Positions 6,242 through 14,107 are shown, counted from the stretch's first letter. The stretch: DNA of 34,415 bases from Candidatus Sungiibacteriota bacterium (GCA_016186095.1 JACPMG010000025.1:1-34415); one strand, 5' to 3'. Notes: a model not told the origin generated them from the letters alone. Program-made: numbers and translations.

Positions 6242-7516
6242 ATGAGAATCCTTTCCATTGAAACCAGCTGTGATGAGACCGCAATCGCGATTGCGGAATT
6301 TTCCGGTCCCCAAAAATCGCCAAAGATTAAAATCCTATCAAACATCGTCTCCTCACAAGTAAAACTCCACGCCAAATTCGGAGGAGTGGTGCCGAATCTG
6401 GCGAAAAGAGAGCATCAAAAAAATCTCCCCCTTGTTTTACTGCGCGCGCTAAAGGAAGGAAGATTTTCAATTTCTAAACCCCAATTTCTAATTTCTAATC
6501 AAATCCAAAAATCCCTGCCTGGCCGGCAGGCAGGCAAAGTTCAAAAGATAGAAAAAATACTGGGACGGGAAGCTGAATTATTGAAACAATTCAAAAAAAG
6601 AATCGTACCTCTCGCGCCCCCAAAACTTGACGCCATCGCCGTAACCTACGGCCCCGGTCTCGCGCCCGCACTTTGGGCGGGAGTGAATTTTGCGCGCGCG
6701 CTCGCGTATCTTTGGGGCACACCCCTAATTCCTGTAAACCACATGGCCGGGCATTTGTATTCAGCTTTACTGCAAGCATCCCCACGTCATTCTGAGCGAA
6801 GCGAAGAATCTAATAGATCCTTCGGGCTTCGCCCTCAGGATGACCGCGGGCAATACGATATTGTCAATGTCAGCTTTCCAGCCCTCGCCCTGCTGGTCAG
6901 CGGCGGGCACACCGAATTGGTACTCATGCGCGGTCACGGAAAATTTAAGATCCTGGGCGAGACCTTGGACGATGCCGCCGGAGAGGCGTTTGACAAAGTG
7001 GCGCGGATTTTGGGATTGGGATATCCGGGAGGTCCCGCCCTTTCCGCCTTAGCGGAAAGGAGTAACCAGTTACTAGTTACTAGTAACAAAATAAAGCTAC
7101 CCCGGCCGATGTTAAATTCAAAAGATTATAATTTTTCTTTTTCCGGCCTTAAAACCGCAGTGCTTTATTTGACGCGCGATCTGGGACTGCAAAAAACAAA
7201 AAAGCTTCGGCCCCTCATCGCCAAAGAATTTCAAGATGCCGTGGTAGAGGTTTTAGTTTCAAAAACAATCCGCGCCGCCAAAGAATATAAAGCGAAAACC
7301 ATACTCCTCGGCGGCGGAGTTGCGGCCAATAAACTACTCCGTGAACGCCTTGTAGATACCTTAAAAAAGGGAATGCCCCTTGCCCTTTGCTATTTACCCC
7401 TAGCTTCGCTGACCGGTGACAACGCGCTTATGATCGCGGTAACGGCACGTTTTACAGGAAAGAAAAAGGCCCTCGACAAAGTCGGGGCAGATGCGAATGT
7501 AAAACTGGGAGACTAA
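6242..7516 (+). CDS. tsaD: tRNA N6-threonylcarbamoyladenosine transferase TsaD, with in-frame insertions
   Basis: Transfers the threonylcarbamoyl group to A37 of ANN-decoding tRNAs, with TsaB/TsaE partners. Motifs: SIETSCDETAIA at the N-terminus, metal-binding HMAGH, LLVSGGHTEL, YPGGPALS, NFSFSGLKTAVL and LLGGGVAAN. The track starts at TTG 6233. ATG 6242 puts the ETSCDET motif at its usual distance. At 424 aa it is about 85 aa longer than the usual 337-345. The excess lies in three loops built of repeat DNA: a heptad tract plus palindrome (6463-6534), a palindromic element (6786-6844) and a hairpin plus heptad tract (7040-7088). The frame and all motifs around them are intact, so the gene is probably functional. 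It converges with the next gene, with overlapping stops. Confidence 0.93.
   Translation: MRILSIETSCDETAIAIAEFSGPQKSPKIKILSNIVSSQVKLHAKFGGVVPNLAKREHQKNLPLVLLRALKEGRFSISKPQFLISNQIQKSLPGRQAGKVQKIEKILGREAELLKQFKKRIVPLAPPKLDAIAVTYGPGLAPALWAGVNFARALAYLWGTPLIPVNHMAGHLYSALLQASPRHSERSEESNRSFGLRPQDDRGQYDIVNVSFPALALLVSGGHTELVLMRGHGKFKILGETLDDAAGEAFDKVARILGLGYPGGPALSALAERSNQLLVTSNKIKLPRPMLNSKDYNFSFSGLKTAVLYLTRDLGLQKTKKLRPLIAKEFQDAVVEVLVSKTIRAAKEYKAKTILLGGGVAANKLLRERLVDTLKKGMPLALCYLPLASLTGDNALMIAVTARFTGKKKALDKVGADANVKLGD
6463..6534. repeat. Heptad tract plus palindrome inside tsaD
   Basis: Five 7-nt units (ATTTTCA, ATTTCTA, AACCCCA, ATTTCTA, ATTTCTA) at 6463-6497, followed by a GC palindrome with arms CCTGCC and GGCAGG at 6514-6530. 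In frame, in a loop before the LDAIAVTYGPG motif. Confidence 0.7.
6786..6844. repeat. Palindromic element inside tsaD
   Basis: Ends GTCATTCTGAG and CTCAGGATGAC pair at 10 of 11 positions; the inside is also self-complementary (GCGAAGAATCT with AGATCCTTCG). In frame it encodes HSERSEES. From memory, this sequence type is a dispersed repeat in several bacterial phyla. Confidence 0.75.
7040..7088. repeat. Hairpin plus heptad tract inside tsaD
   Basis: CTTTCCGC, loop CTTA, GCGGAAAG (7040-7059), then AGTAACC, AGTTACT, AGTTACT, AGTAACA (7061-7088). Encodes SNQLLVTS, the same peptide as in the UvrD-like gene. Confidence 0.7.
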
Positions 7517-8148
7517 TCGTGCCAATGATGATTCTTTCGTCTTCGGATTTCCTCTTTGCACTCCTCCCACGTCTGTTTCGGAACGCAATCATAATTTCCG
7601 CACAAGTGCTTTAGGCGAACCGCTTCGATCGGCTGATTTCCATGGCGTCCTATCGATATGATTTCGTGTGCCGCATACCTATGTTGATTGAGCAACATGA
7701 AAAGGCAATCTAGGGGACGAAGAAGGAAGAGAGGAATGTCGGTGAATACCCGAAGATAGAAATCTGGAAACCGCTCGTGCTCTTTCAAAGATTGTAGTAC
7801 ACTGCAATCCCATAAGGCACGCTCCGGAACACAAATATAGTTAACAGGAACCAGCCCGCGCTGTTCTCTCAATTTTTCTTCAGTCTGCGCCTGAAAAACT
7901 GCGCCGTAAGTAAGATCCACTCCTTTGCCGTGGGACGCGTCTGCCGTGCACGGATCGCTGATTCCTCCCACGGGTAACGTTCCGTCATGGAGCACGACCA
8001 GATCAATGTCGTGAATCAGGGGTTCTTTCCTGGCAAGCGAGCCAGTCAAAGCAATGCCGGTAACATGCGGCGAAAGAAGCGCGGTTTCGGCCAGATTTTC
8101 CGCTCTCCAGAGAAGCTCAACGGGCGGCCAACGCATACACGTATCCAC
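7513..8148 (-). CDS. Nucleotidyltransferase-fold protein
   Basis: 211 aa. The signature of the DNA polymerase beta-like nucleotidyltransferase superfamily is at about residues 30-55: GIALTGSLARKE followed by HDIDLVVLHD, that is G-S, then an Asp-x-Asp metal pair. A third acidic residue may lie in GVDLTYGA near residue 95. A helical C-terminal region with His-rich HRYAAHEI and a KNHHWHD tail follows. Such proteins transfer nucleotides to proteins, RNA or small molecules, and the MNT type pairs with HEPN toxins; no HEPN partner is seen here. The GTG at 8148 is chosen because GGAGG lies just upstream. Its stop overlaps tsaD on the other strand by 4 nt. Target unknown. Confidence 0.65.
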   Translation of the reverse strand: MDTCMRWPPVELLWRAENLAETALLSPHVTGIALTGSLARKEPLIHDIDLVVLHDGTLPVGGISDPCTADASHGKGVDLTYGAVFQAQTEEKLREQRGLVPVNYICVPERALWDCSVLQSLKEHERFPDFYLRVFTDIPLFLLRPLDCLFMLLNQHRYAAHEIISIGRHGNQPIEAVRLKHLCGNYDCVPKQTWEECKEEIRRRKNHHWHD

Positions 8149-8170
8149 ACACCCTCCAATCCAAATTTTG

Positions 8171-8179
8171 TGCTATAAT
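8171..8179 (+). promoter_or_regulatory. Extended -10 promoter for valS
   Basis: TGC followed by TATAAT (8174-8179) is an exact TGnTATAAT extended -10. The leader before ATG 8202 would be about 16 nt, without a clear Shine-Dalgarno site. Confidence 0.65.
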
Positions 8180-8201
8180 CTATGTAACAAACCTGGATAA
8201 A

Positions 8202-10478
8202 ATGTCAAGAGAACTCCAACAGCAATACAACCCAAAAGAAGTCGAAGATAAAATCTACCGGATGTGGGAAAAATCCGGCTATTTTGCGCCTGAGGCGCAT
8301 CAGCCTCGGGCTGATAATCCTGATCGCCTAAAGCCTAAAGCCTTCTCTATAATTATGCCTCCGCCCAACGCCAGCGGCGCGCTGCACATCGGAAACGCCG
8401 TTTTTGTAACTTTGCAGGACATTGCAGTCAGATTCCAACGCATGCGCGGTAAAAAAACGCTTTGGCTCCCCGGTTTTGATCATGCCGGCTTTGAGGCCCA
8501 AGTGGTATTTGATAAAAAACTGGAAAAGGAAGGACGCCGACGCTCCGAAATTACCAAAGAACAACTCTACAAAGAGATGTTGGATTTTGCCCATGAAAAT
8601 AAAAAAGTTGTTGAGGCGCAACTTCGCAAGCTCGGGGCATCTTGCGACTGGTCGCGGGAGAAATTCACTCTTGATCCGGAAATTGTAAAAATCGTTACTG
8701 ACACATTTGTTAAACTCTATCAAGATAAACTTTTATACCGTGGAGAGCGGATTGTAAATTGGTGCGTTAAGCATCAAACCACTCTCTCTGATCTTGAAAT
8801 CCGGCACGAAGAGAGGACAGAACCGCTTTATTATCTAAAATACGGGCCATTTGAAATTGCCACCGCGCGTCCGGAGACCAAATTCGGCGACAAATATGTA
8901 GTCATGCATCCCAAAGATAAAAGATATGCAAAGTTCAAAGACGGCGAAAAATTTGAGACCGAATGGATAAACGGGAAAGTTACAGCAACCATCGTAAAAG
9001 ACGAAGTTATTGACATGAACTTTGGCACGGGCGCTATGACTATAACTCCGTGGCATGATCCGGCGGATTTTGAGCTTGCAGAGCGGCGCAAACTGGATAA
9101 GGAGCCGATCATTGACCGCTACGGGAGGCTTCTCGCAATTGCCGGAGAATTTGCCTGTATGAAAATCGCCGAGGCGCGGCCTAAAATAGTTGAAAAATTA
9201 AAAGCCAAAGGGCTTTTGGCAAAAATAGATCCGAACTACAAGCATAACGTCGCTGTCTGCTACAAATGCGGCAACGTAGTTGAGCCCTTAATTATGCCGC
9301 AATGGTTTGTGAAGATGCAGCCGCTCGCAGAGAAAGCCATTCGTGCCGTAGAGAAAGGAGAAATCAAAATAATACCAGACCGCTACAAAAAAGTTTATTT
9401 TCACTGGCTAAGAAACATCCGCGACTGGAATATTTCACGGCAAATTGTCTGGGGAATCAGAATTCCTGCTTGGTATTGTGGAAAGAAAGTTTTTATAACT
9501 TCACATCAACTAGTCAGGCCCGTCGTAGGCCCAAAGGTGGAAACGGTCCACACCCAATTTGCTGATCCAGTGTTGGTGGGAGAGAAACCCCCTAAGAAAT
9601 GCCCAGATTGCGGCGAGAATGACTTGGTCCAAGACCCCGACGTTCTTGACACCTGGTTCTCTTCGGGACAATGGCCGTATGCCACTCTGCTTGCCGGCAA
9701 GCAGAGTGGAAAATCCGAAATCCGAAATCCGAAATCCGAAATCGTATCGGACGATTTTAAAAATTTTTATCCGACCGACTTGATGGAAACCGGATATGAT
9801 ATTTTATTTTTCTGGGTGGCGAGGATGATTATGCTGGGGCTTTACCGAACAGGCAAAGTTCCTTTCCGCACCGTGTATCTCCACGGCTTGGTTCGCGATA
9901 AAGACCGCCAAAAGATGTCCAAATCCAAAGGCAATGTTATTGACCCCTTAGGCGTGGCTGAACTTTATGGAACTGACGCCGTGCGGATGGCCCTCACCGT
10001 GGGCAATTTACCCGGAAATGATATAATTATTTCCGAAGAAAAAATCAAAGGATACAGAAATTTCGCCAATAAAATCTGGAATGCTTCCCGCTTCGTGCTG
10101 ATGCACTCGGCCAAGACAAAAGACGAAAGACGAAAGACGAAAGTGCGGTTCACTGTTGAAGACAAAAAGATGCTGAAAAAACTTAATGAACTAGTCAAAC
10201 AAACTACCAAAGATCTCGAAAGTTATCGCTTTCACCACGCGGCTGACCGACTGTATCATTTTTTCTGGCACTACTACGCGGATAAAGTGATCGAAAAAAT
10301 GAAACCAAAATTGAATTCACCGGAGCAAAAAGAAACCGCCAAAGCTCTGCTTTTAGAATTTCATACCACCTTACTAAAACTTCTCCACCCTTTTATGCCC
10401 TTTATCACCGAGGAGATATGGCAGAGGCTTCCGCAAAAAAATAAAAAAATGCTTATTGTAGAAAACTGGCCCTCATAG
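8202..10478 (+). CDS. valS: Valyl-tRNA synthetase
   Basis: Charges tRNA-Val with valine. The class I HIGH motif appears as PNASGALHIGNA near residue 52, the editing-domain entry has ATARPETKFGD, IPAWYCGK lies before the catalytic C-terminal part, and KMSKSKGN follows near residue 570. At 758 aa it is shorter than the 880-950 aa of many bacteria and ends directly after the helical tRNA-binding domain, so the C-terminal coiled-coil arm is missing. Three repeat-derived stretches sit in loops: a twin hairpin (8285-8314) before the HIGH region, a palindrome plus heptad tract (9682-9744) between WFSSGQWP and the FYPTDLMETG segment, and a heptad tract (10113-10143) after the KIWNASRFV helix. All keep the frame. 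Confidence 0.94.
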   Translation: MSRELQQQYNPKEVEDKIYRMWEKSGYFAPEAHQPRADNPDRLKPKAFSIIMPPPNASGALHIGNAVFVTLQDIAVRFQRMRGKKTLWLPGFDHAGFEAQVVFDKKLEKEGRRRSEITKEQLYKEMLDFAHENKKVVEAQLRKLGASCDWSREKFTLDPEIVKIVTDTFVKLYQDKLLYRGERIVNWCVKHQTTLSDLEIRHEERTEPLYYLKYGPFEIATARPETKFGDKYVVMHPKDKRYAKFKDGEKFETEWINGKVTATIVKDEVIDMNFGTGAMTITPWHDPADFELAERRKLDKEPIIDRYGRLLAIAGEFACMKIAEARPKIVEKLKAKGLLAKIDPNYKHNVAVCYKCGNVVEPLIMPQWFVKMQPLAEKAIRAVEKGEIKIIPDRYKKVYFHWLRNIRDWNISRQIVWGIRIPAWYCGKKVFITSHQLVRPVVGPKVETVHTQFADPVLVGEKPPKKCPDCGENDLVQDPDVLDTWFSSGQWPYATLLAGKQSGKSEIRNPKSEIVSDDFKNFYPTDLMETGYDILFFWVARMIMLGLYRTGKVPFRTVYLHGLVRDKDRQKMSKSKGNVIDPLGVAELYGTDAVRMALTVGNLPGNDIIISEEKIKGYRNFANKIWNASRFVLMHSAKTKDERRKTKVRFTVEDKKMLKKLNELVKQTTKDLESYRFHHAADRLYHFFWHYYADKVIEKMKPKLNSPEQKETAKALLLEFHTTLLKLLHPFMPFITEEIWQRLPQKNKKMLIVENWPS
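8285..8314. repeat. 30-bp twin-hairpin element inside valS
   Basis: TGCGCC-TGA-GGCGCA then TCAGCC-TCG-GGCTGA: two 6-bp stems with 3-nt loops back to back. Other 30-bp copies are at 15564 and 16295. Confidence 0.7.
9682..9744. repeat. Perfect palindrome plus heptad tract inside valS
   Basis: A perfect 28-nt palindrome (arms 9682-9695 and 9696-9709) abuts four exact AAATCCG units plus a partial one (9711-9744). In frame it encodes a KSEIRNP peptide repeat. Confidence 0.8.
10113..10143. repeat. AAGACGA heptad tract inside valS
   Basis: AAGACAA then three exact AAGACGA units and a partial unit. In frame it encodes KTKDERRKTK. Confidence 0.75.
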
Positions 10479-10480
10479 GG

Positions 10481-10551
10481 CTACGAAATACGAAAATTTT
10501 GCGAAAGTACGAAACCGATTTCGTAATTTCGTACAAATTCGCATTTCGTAG
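10481..10551. repeat. TACGAAA hairpin element, copy A
   Basis: A 71-bp imperfect palindrome running from CTACGAAATACGAA to TTCGCATTTCGTAG, filled with TACGAAA/TTTCGTA words. It ends 8 nt before the PrsW gene ATG. Copies B and C are at 11299 and 21156. Confidence 0.8.
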
Positions 10552-10559
10552 AGAATACC

Positions 10560-11294
10560 ATGGCCGCCCTAATCGCCACTAACACCACCTATCTTTTTCT
10601 TACCTTTCTTCCGCCTATTCTTTGGCTCGCTTTTTATTTGCGCGAAGACCGGCATCCGGAGCCGAAATTTCTCATCGTGCTGGCCTTCGTGGGCGGCATG
10701 GCCGCGGCTCTTCTGGCACTTCTTGCCGAGTGCGGATTTATTTTTATCGCCTCCGGGTCGTGCCAAGGCGGGATAGGCCCCGGCCTAAATCCCTTGGTAC
10801 TTTTTCTGGGCATCGCCCTTATAGAAGAATATATGAAGTATCTCCCTGTTAAATTTCTCATCATCAAGAGGCCGGATTTTGACGAGCCGGTGGACGGAAT
10901 GATCTACATGATGACCGCGGCTCTGGGATTTGCGGCATTGGAAAATGTTCTTTTTATCTTCCCGCTTTTCCAGGACAGCATCTTCGCGGGCCTGGAGGTC
11001 GCGGCCAACCGCTTCTTGGGCGCCAACCTCCTCCACGCCCTATCCTCCGGAATAGTCGGGTTTTTCCTGGCAAGGCGATGGTTTCATCCGCACCGGCACC
11101 ACTTTATAGCTTTAGGCATAATACTGGCTACCCTGTTGCACACCGGATTCAACTATCTTATACTTACCAGAGAAGCATTGCCCCAAGGAACTTTCTACAT
11201 AATCCTGCTACTATCCCTCATGGCAGTTATGATCTTCATTGACTTTGAACGCCTCAAAAGGCAAAAATTAATAGATAAGACCATAGATAACTAG
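10560..11294 (+). CDS. PrsW family intramembrane metalloprotease
   Basis: 244 aa, polytopic membrane protein with about seven hydrophobic segments. Family hallmarks: E89-E90-x2-K93 in LIEEYMKYLPVK, GFAALEN near residue 123, HALSSGIVGFF near residue 159, and LLHTGFNYL near residue 196. In PrsW the two Glu and the later His residues bind the metal. Bacillus PrsW cleaves the anti-sigma factor RsiW within the membrane; what this one cuts is unknown, and no anti-sigma gene is seen. The REDRHPEP motif after the first helix is also typical of the family. The 71-bp repeat copy A ends 8 nt before the start codon, so no normal Shine-Dalgarno leader is present. Confidence 0.85.
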   Translation: MAALIATNTTYLFLTFLPPILWLAFYLREDRHPEPKFLIVLAFVGGMAAALLALLAECGFIFIASGSCQGGIGPGLNPLVLFLGIALIEEYMKYLPVKFLIIKRPDFDEPVDGMIYMMTAALGFAALENVLFIFPLFQDSIFAGLEVAANRFLGANLLHALSSGIVGFFLARRWFHPHRHHFIALGIILATLLHTGFNYLILTREALPQGTFYIILLLSLMAVMIFIDFERLKRQKLIDKTIDN

Positions 11295-11298
11295 GTCG

Positions 11299-11374
11299 CT
11301 AAGAAATGCGAAAAATACGAATATACGAAAACCTCTGAACTTTTCGTACTTTCGTAAAAATTCGTAATTCGTAG
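11299..11374. repeat. TACGAAA hairpin element, copy B
   Basis: CTAAGAAATGCGAA to TTCGTAATTCGTAG, same word content as copies A and C. It ends 9 nt before the Hsp20 ATG. Confidence 0.8.
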
Positions 11375-11383
11375 AGAAATCAC

Positions 11384-11914
11384 ATGGCCACTTTTTTTGA
11401 AAAACTCACCGGCGCCCGCCAAAAAGCGTCAGCAGCCGAGTCCACTAGCATAGACCCGCAACCCCATGAGCTGTTGCGGCGTCCGGTGCGTACGACCGCC
11501 GTAACATCAGATGAACCCAAAACAACCCGCCTGCAGGTGGCGACCGAAGATGCTCTGCCCGCGGACATGCCAGCCGAGGAAGAAGAAGGGGAGCTCACCG
11601 TAGACATATATGACCGGGGCGATACCATAACCATCCAGTCTACGGTCGCCGGAGTAAGGCCGGAGGATCTTGACGTATCGGTAACCAACGACACGGTCAC
11701 CATCAGGGGGCGAAGAGATCGGGGAGAGGAAATTGATGAGAAAAATTACTACTATAAAGAACTTTTCTGGGGCAATTTTTCCCGCTCGGTGATTTTGCCC
11801 GAGGAAATTGAGGAAGACATGGCCGAGGCCAATTTAAGACACGGTCTCCTGACTCTTCATCTCCCCAAAAGAAAAAGGGGAGTGGTACAAAAACTCAAAG
11901 TGAAATTAAACTAA
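11384..11914 (+). CDS. Small heat shock protein, Hsp20/alpha-crystallin family
   Basis: 176 aa. ATP-independent holdase that binds unfolding proteins. The alpha-crystallin domain spans about residues 70-176: ELTVDIYDRGDTITI, VAGVRPEDLDVSV, DTVTIRGRR, then ELFWGNFSRSVILPEEI. The C-terminal GLLTLHLPK matches the conserved A-x-x-x-n-G-v-L-t-i-x-l-P signature. The N-terminal 65 residues are disordered and rich in Ala, Thr and Glu, as usual in this family. A C-terminal IxI/V motif for oligomer contacts is only weakly present in the KLKVKLN tail. It is preceded by repeat copy B and followed by a bidirectional terminator. Confidence 0.9.
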   Translation: MATFFEKLTGARQKASAAESTSIDPQPHELLRRPVRTTAVTSDEPKTTRLQVATEDALPADMPAEEEEGELTVDIYDRGDTITIQSTVAGVRPEDLDVSVTNDTVTIRGRRDRGEEIDEKNYYYKELFWGNFSRSVILPEEIEEDMAEANLRHGLLTLHLPKRKRGVVQKLKVKLN

Positions 11915-11916
11915 CT

Positions 11917-11944
11917 AAAAAATCCGGTAGTCACCGGATTTTTT
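11917..11944. terminator. Bidirectional terminator between hsp20 and the 11943 gene
   Basis: 12-bp perfect stem AAAAAATCCGGT / ACCGGATTTTTT with an AGTC loop. Both strands have T-runs. The stop codon of the leftward gene lies at its edge. Confidence 0.88.
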
Positions 11945-12395
11945 AGTCGCATACTTGTCTGCACTGTCCGCCGCCTGAAGAGCTTTTAGGCAAAATTATT
12001 TCAACAATACGCTCCGTTACCGTTTGGCTCGCGGGCTTATCTTCATTTGATTTCTCCAGCTCCTCCAGCGCTTTCTCCGTGGCTCCTATAAGTTCCTGTG
12101 TAGTTTCTGTTTGCGCTTTTGCCGCCGGGGATTTGTCGTTGGCGCTTTTCGGGTCGCTCTGACGCTTTATCTCGGCTATATTTTTCTTCAATTCTTGTAT
12201 GAGAACTCCGCGCCTTTCTTTCGGGTCCTCGGGCAAAACAGAATCAGCGAGGAAATTTTTAATCTCGCCGGTGTTTCTGGTCGCGGCCACGCCGATAAAG
12301 GCCGTGAGCTTCTCGCGGATTTGTATGGGCGTATAGTACCAGCCCGCGGCGATCGTAAATATCACTAACATGGTCGAAAGAATAAATTTTTTCAT
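11943..12395 (-). CDS. Small exported or membrane-anchored protein of unknown function
   Basis: 150 aa. Not recognised. Residues 1-22 are a signal peptide or membrane anchor (MKKF then LSTMLVIFTIAAGWYY). The rest is charged and helical, rich in Lys, Glu, Ala and Gln (about residues 55-125), probably coiled coil. The end is Ser/Gly-rich with two Cys (GGGQCRQVCD). It would lie outside the membrane. It starts 1 nt after the methyltransferase stop on the same strand, so it is the last gene of the leftward cca-tRNA operon. Confidence 0.65.
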   Translation of the reverse strand: MKKFILSTMLVIFTIAAGWYYTPIQIREKLTAFIGVAATRNTGEIKNFLADSVLPEDPKERRGVLIQELKKNIAEIKRQSDPKSANDKSPAAKAQTETTQELIGATEKALEELEKSNEDKPASQTVTERIVEIILPKSSSGGGQCRQVCD

Positions 12396-12396
12396 A

Positions 12397-13017
12397 TTAA
12401 ATGCTTCCGTCTGGTTTTTTTACGGTTAATCTGAAATCTGGTCTAAAAGTTTTGAATAGCTTGGCGCGGGCCTCATCCGGCTCTACCCACTCCCACAGCA
12501 CTTCATAACTACGTCTCCTCAGGTGTATAATGGCCGTTTCGTACAAAAGCTCTTTTCTATACGGTGAAATGGGGAAAAGTTTTATTGTCCCCCCGGGTTT
12601 CAGTACTCGATCAAGCTCCGAAAAAATATTTTCGTAGTCCGCGGCTTCCGACCAAAGTGGGATTGCATGAAGTGAAATAATTTCGTCAAACGATCCCGAC
12701 CTAAACGGGAGCCTTTGTGCCACTCCGGCTACTACTTTATTTTTTCTGCTTAAAGCCCGCTGCCTCTTGCCCTCGGAGGTGTTAGAGCCAAGTAGCGGGT
12801 TTAGAGAAAATACCCTTGCCCTTATCCCCATTTTCTTTATCCCTTGTTCAAATTCCTCGGAGTTGCCGGAACCCAAATCCAGTATCGTCTTATCTTGAAG
12901 TTCATCTTGCGAGATTCCAAGTAAATACTCGTACGCTTCGTAAGGACGATCCCCGCCAAAAGTACCCTCTGAAATTTCTTTCGATATTTTTTCTTTCATA
13001 GCAACTTGGTTCATCAA
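12397..13017 (-). CDS. SAM-dependent class I methyltransferase
   Basis: 206 aa. Motif I (ILDLGSGNSEEFEQG) at about residues 40-55 binds S-adenosylmethionine. FRSGSFDEIISLHAIPLW is motif II/post-I, and the ELDRVLKPGGTIKLFP segment is the usual late strand. This is the Methyltransf_11-like arrangement. The substrate cannot be read. Alternative starts exist in the first seven codons (MMNQVAM). It lies 20 nt downstream of tRNA-Ala on the same strand and is probably co-transcribed with it. RNase Z cleavage of the tRNA would set the mRNA 5' end. Confidence 0.8.
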   Translation of the reverse strand: MMNQVAMKEKISKEISEGTFGGDRPYEAYEYLLGISQDELQDKTILDLGSGNSEEFEQGIKKMGIRARVFSLNPLLGSNTSEGKRQRALSRKNKVVAGVAQRLPFRSGSFDEIISLHAIPLWSEAADYENIFSELDRVLKPGGTIKLFPISPYRKELLYETAIIHLRRRSYEVLWEWVEPDEARAKLFKTFRPDFRLTVKKPDGSI

Positions 13018-13037
13018 CTCGCTCCGTTATTTATCCA

Positions 13038-13108
13038 TGGACTCACCGAGAATCGAACTCGGGACTGCGCAATGCGAATGCGCCGGTATGCCACTTACCT
13101 ATGAGCCC
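13038..13108 (-). tRNA. tRNA-Ala(CGC)
   Basis: 71 nt. Acceptor GGGCTCA pairs with TGAGTCC and includes the G3-U70 wobble that identifies alanine tRNAs. Anticodon arm GCGCA-TTCGCAT-TGCGC reads CGC. T-arm CCGAG-TTCGATT-CTCGG. Discriminator A; no encoded CCA. Confidence 0.93.
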
Positions 13109-13124
13109 TCAAAAGTGTGCTGGT

Positions 13125-13163
13125 GAACGAACGACGCGTAATGCCACTTAACCATATCCCCGC
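13125..13163 (-). pseudogene. Truncated tRNA remnant (5' half)
   Basis: Reads GCGGGGA, TA, then TGGTTAAGTGGCATTA on the minus strand: an acceptor 5' strand, positions 8-9 and a D-arm. The D-arm shares AAGTGGCAT with the neighbouring tRNA-Ala. No matching 3' half (TCCCCGC after a T-arm) follows, so it appears to be a decayed duplicate. Confidence 0.5.
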
Positions 13164-13176
13164 GATAAAAGTGTGG

Positions 13177-13965
13177 CTATTCAAAACTTAGAATCATGGG
13201 CAGGTGGTCGGATACGGAAATGTCCGGCACCTGAAAGTCCTTAACTCTGATGCCCGGAGAAACGAACGTGTAATCGGCGAACTTTTGTTCCTCCGACGTA
13301 CCAAAATATGGGTTAATTCGGCTGCGAGTAGTCATAACCTTATATTTCTTGATAAGATTTTCCATATTCCCCTCTAGCATTTTAATGCTTTCGGTTCCGG
13401 GCATAAGGTTCAGGTCTCCACATAATATTTTCTCGCCTGTATCATTTTCCAAAACTTTTTTTATTTTACGGGATTGCTCTAAGCGTTCTGGCGTATCAAG
13501 CTTTGTTCCGGGATAGGGAAAACCGTAAACATTGCCGATTACATAGCGTTTGCCGCCCGTATTAATTCTCGTGCAAAGCATGCTTGCCGGAAACGGGTAA
13601 CACTTTGTCGAAACATCACGGCTGGCGCTATTTCTTTCTCCGCAGATAAAAAAATTGTCGTAGGATTCGGCCGTTATATATTTTTTAATAAACGTTGCCG
13701 ATCCTTCAGTTACTTCAAAATCAACCGGTCCCGCGTTATCAAATCCGTCCTGCTTCGGGCCCCAGAATAAATTGTACCCGTCAAGAACCACAACTAGGTC
13801 GGCGAGAATGTTCACATACGTATTCCTGCTGACTTTTACTTTCGCGGGCGAACTAAATACTTCCTGAAAACAGAATATATCGGTGTCTTTGGCGGACTTT
13901 TTTATAAAATCCATCAGCGGGTCATAAGCTCGTCCGCCCCATATATTGAGTGAAATTAATTTCAT
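13177..13965 (-). CDS. Endonuclease/exonuclease/phosphatase family protein
   Basis: 262 aa, metal-dependent phosphodiesterase fold. Motifs in order: LISLNIWGGR at the N-terminus, DIFCFQEVF with the metal-binding Glu near residue 36, YVIGNVYGFPYPG mid-protein, CGDLNLMPGTES near residue 190 (the GDLN catalytic motif), and SVSDHLPMILSF at the end with the Asp-His pair. Substrates in this family range from DNA to phospholipids, so the activity is open. No signal peptide is visible. ATG 13965 lies only 8 nt after the 3' end of tRNA-Pro on the same strand (AGG just before it), so tRNA processing probably creates its mRNA 5' end. Confidence 0.83.
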   Translation of the reverse strand: MKLISLNIWGGRAYDPLMDFIKKSAKDTDIFCFQEVFSSPAKVKVSRNTYVNILADLVVVLDGYNLFWGPKQDGFDNAGPVDFEVTEGSATFIKKYITAESYDNFFICGERNSASRDVSTKCYPFPASMLCTRINTGGKRYVIGNVYGFPYPGTKLDTPERLEQSRKIKKVLENDTGEKILCGDLNLMPGTESIKMLEGNMENLIKKYKVMTTRSRINPYFGTSEEQKFADYTFVSPGIRVKDFQVPDISVSDHLPMILSFE

Positions 13966-13973
13966 GCTACCTG

Positions 13974-14044
13974 TCGGGGTGCCGGGAATCGAACCCGGTC
14001 TTCACGCACCCGAAGCGCGCGTACTGCCGGTATACTACACCCCG
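13974..14044 (-). tRNA. tRNA-Pro(CGG)
   Basis: 71 nt. Acceptor CGGGGTG / CACCCCG with the C1-G72 pair typical of bacterial tRNA-Pro. Anticodon arm CGCGC-TTCGGGT-GCGTG reads CGG. T-arm CCGGG-TTCGATT-CCCGG. Discriminator A; no encoded CCA. Confidence 0.93.
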
Positions 14045-14050
14045 CCTTCG

Positions 14051-14077
14051 CCCGCCGTAGCGGGCTTCGGCGGGCAA
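14051..14077. repeat. CCGCC...GGCGGGCAAG palindromic element
   Basis: CCCGCCGTAGC, then GGGCTTCGGCGGGCAAG: a palindrome ending in GGCGGGCAAG, lying between cca and tRNA-Pro. It resembles the two in-frame copies at 34231 and 34308. Confidence 0.55.
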
Positions 14078-14107
14078 GGCCCGTCCGAAACCCGCGGAGG
14101 CAGGTTT

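Noticed and set aside
7513-8148. MNT/HEPN toxin-antitoxin module
   Set aside because: The nucleotidyltransferase motif is present, but there is no adjacent HEPN-like gene; the neighbours are tsaD and valS.
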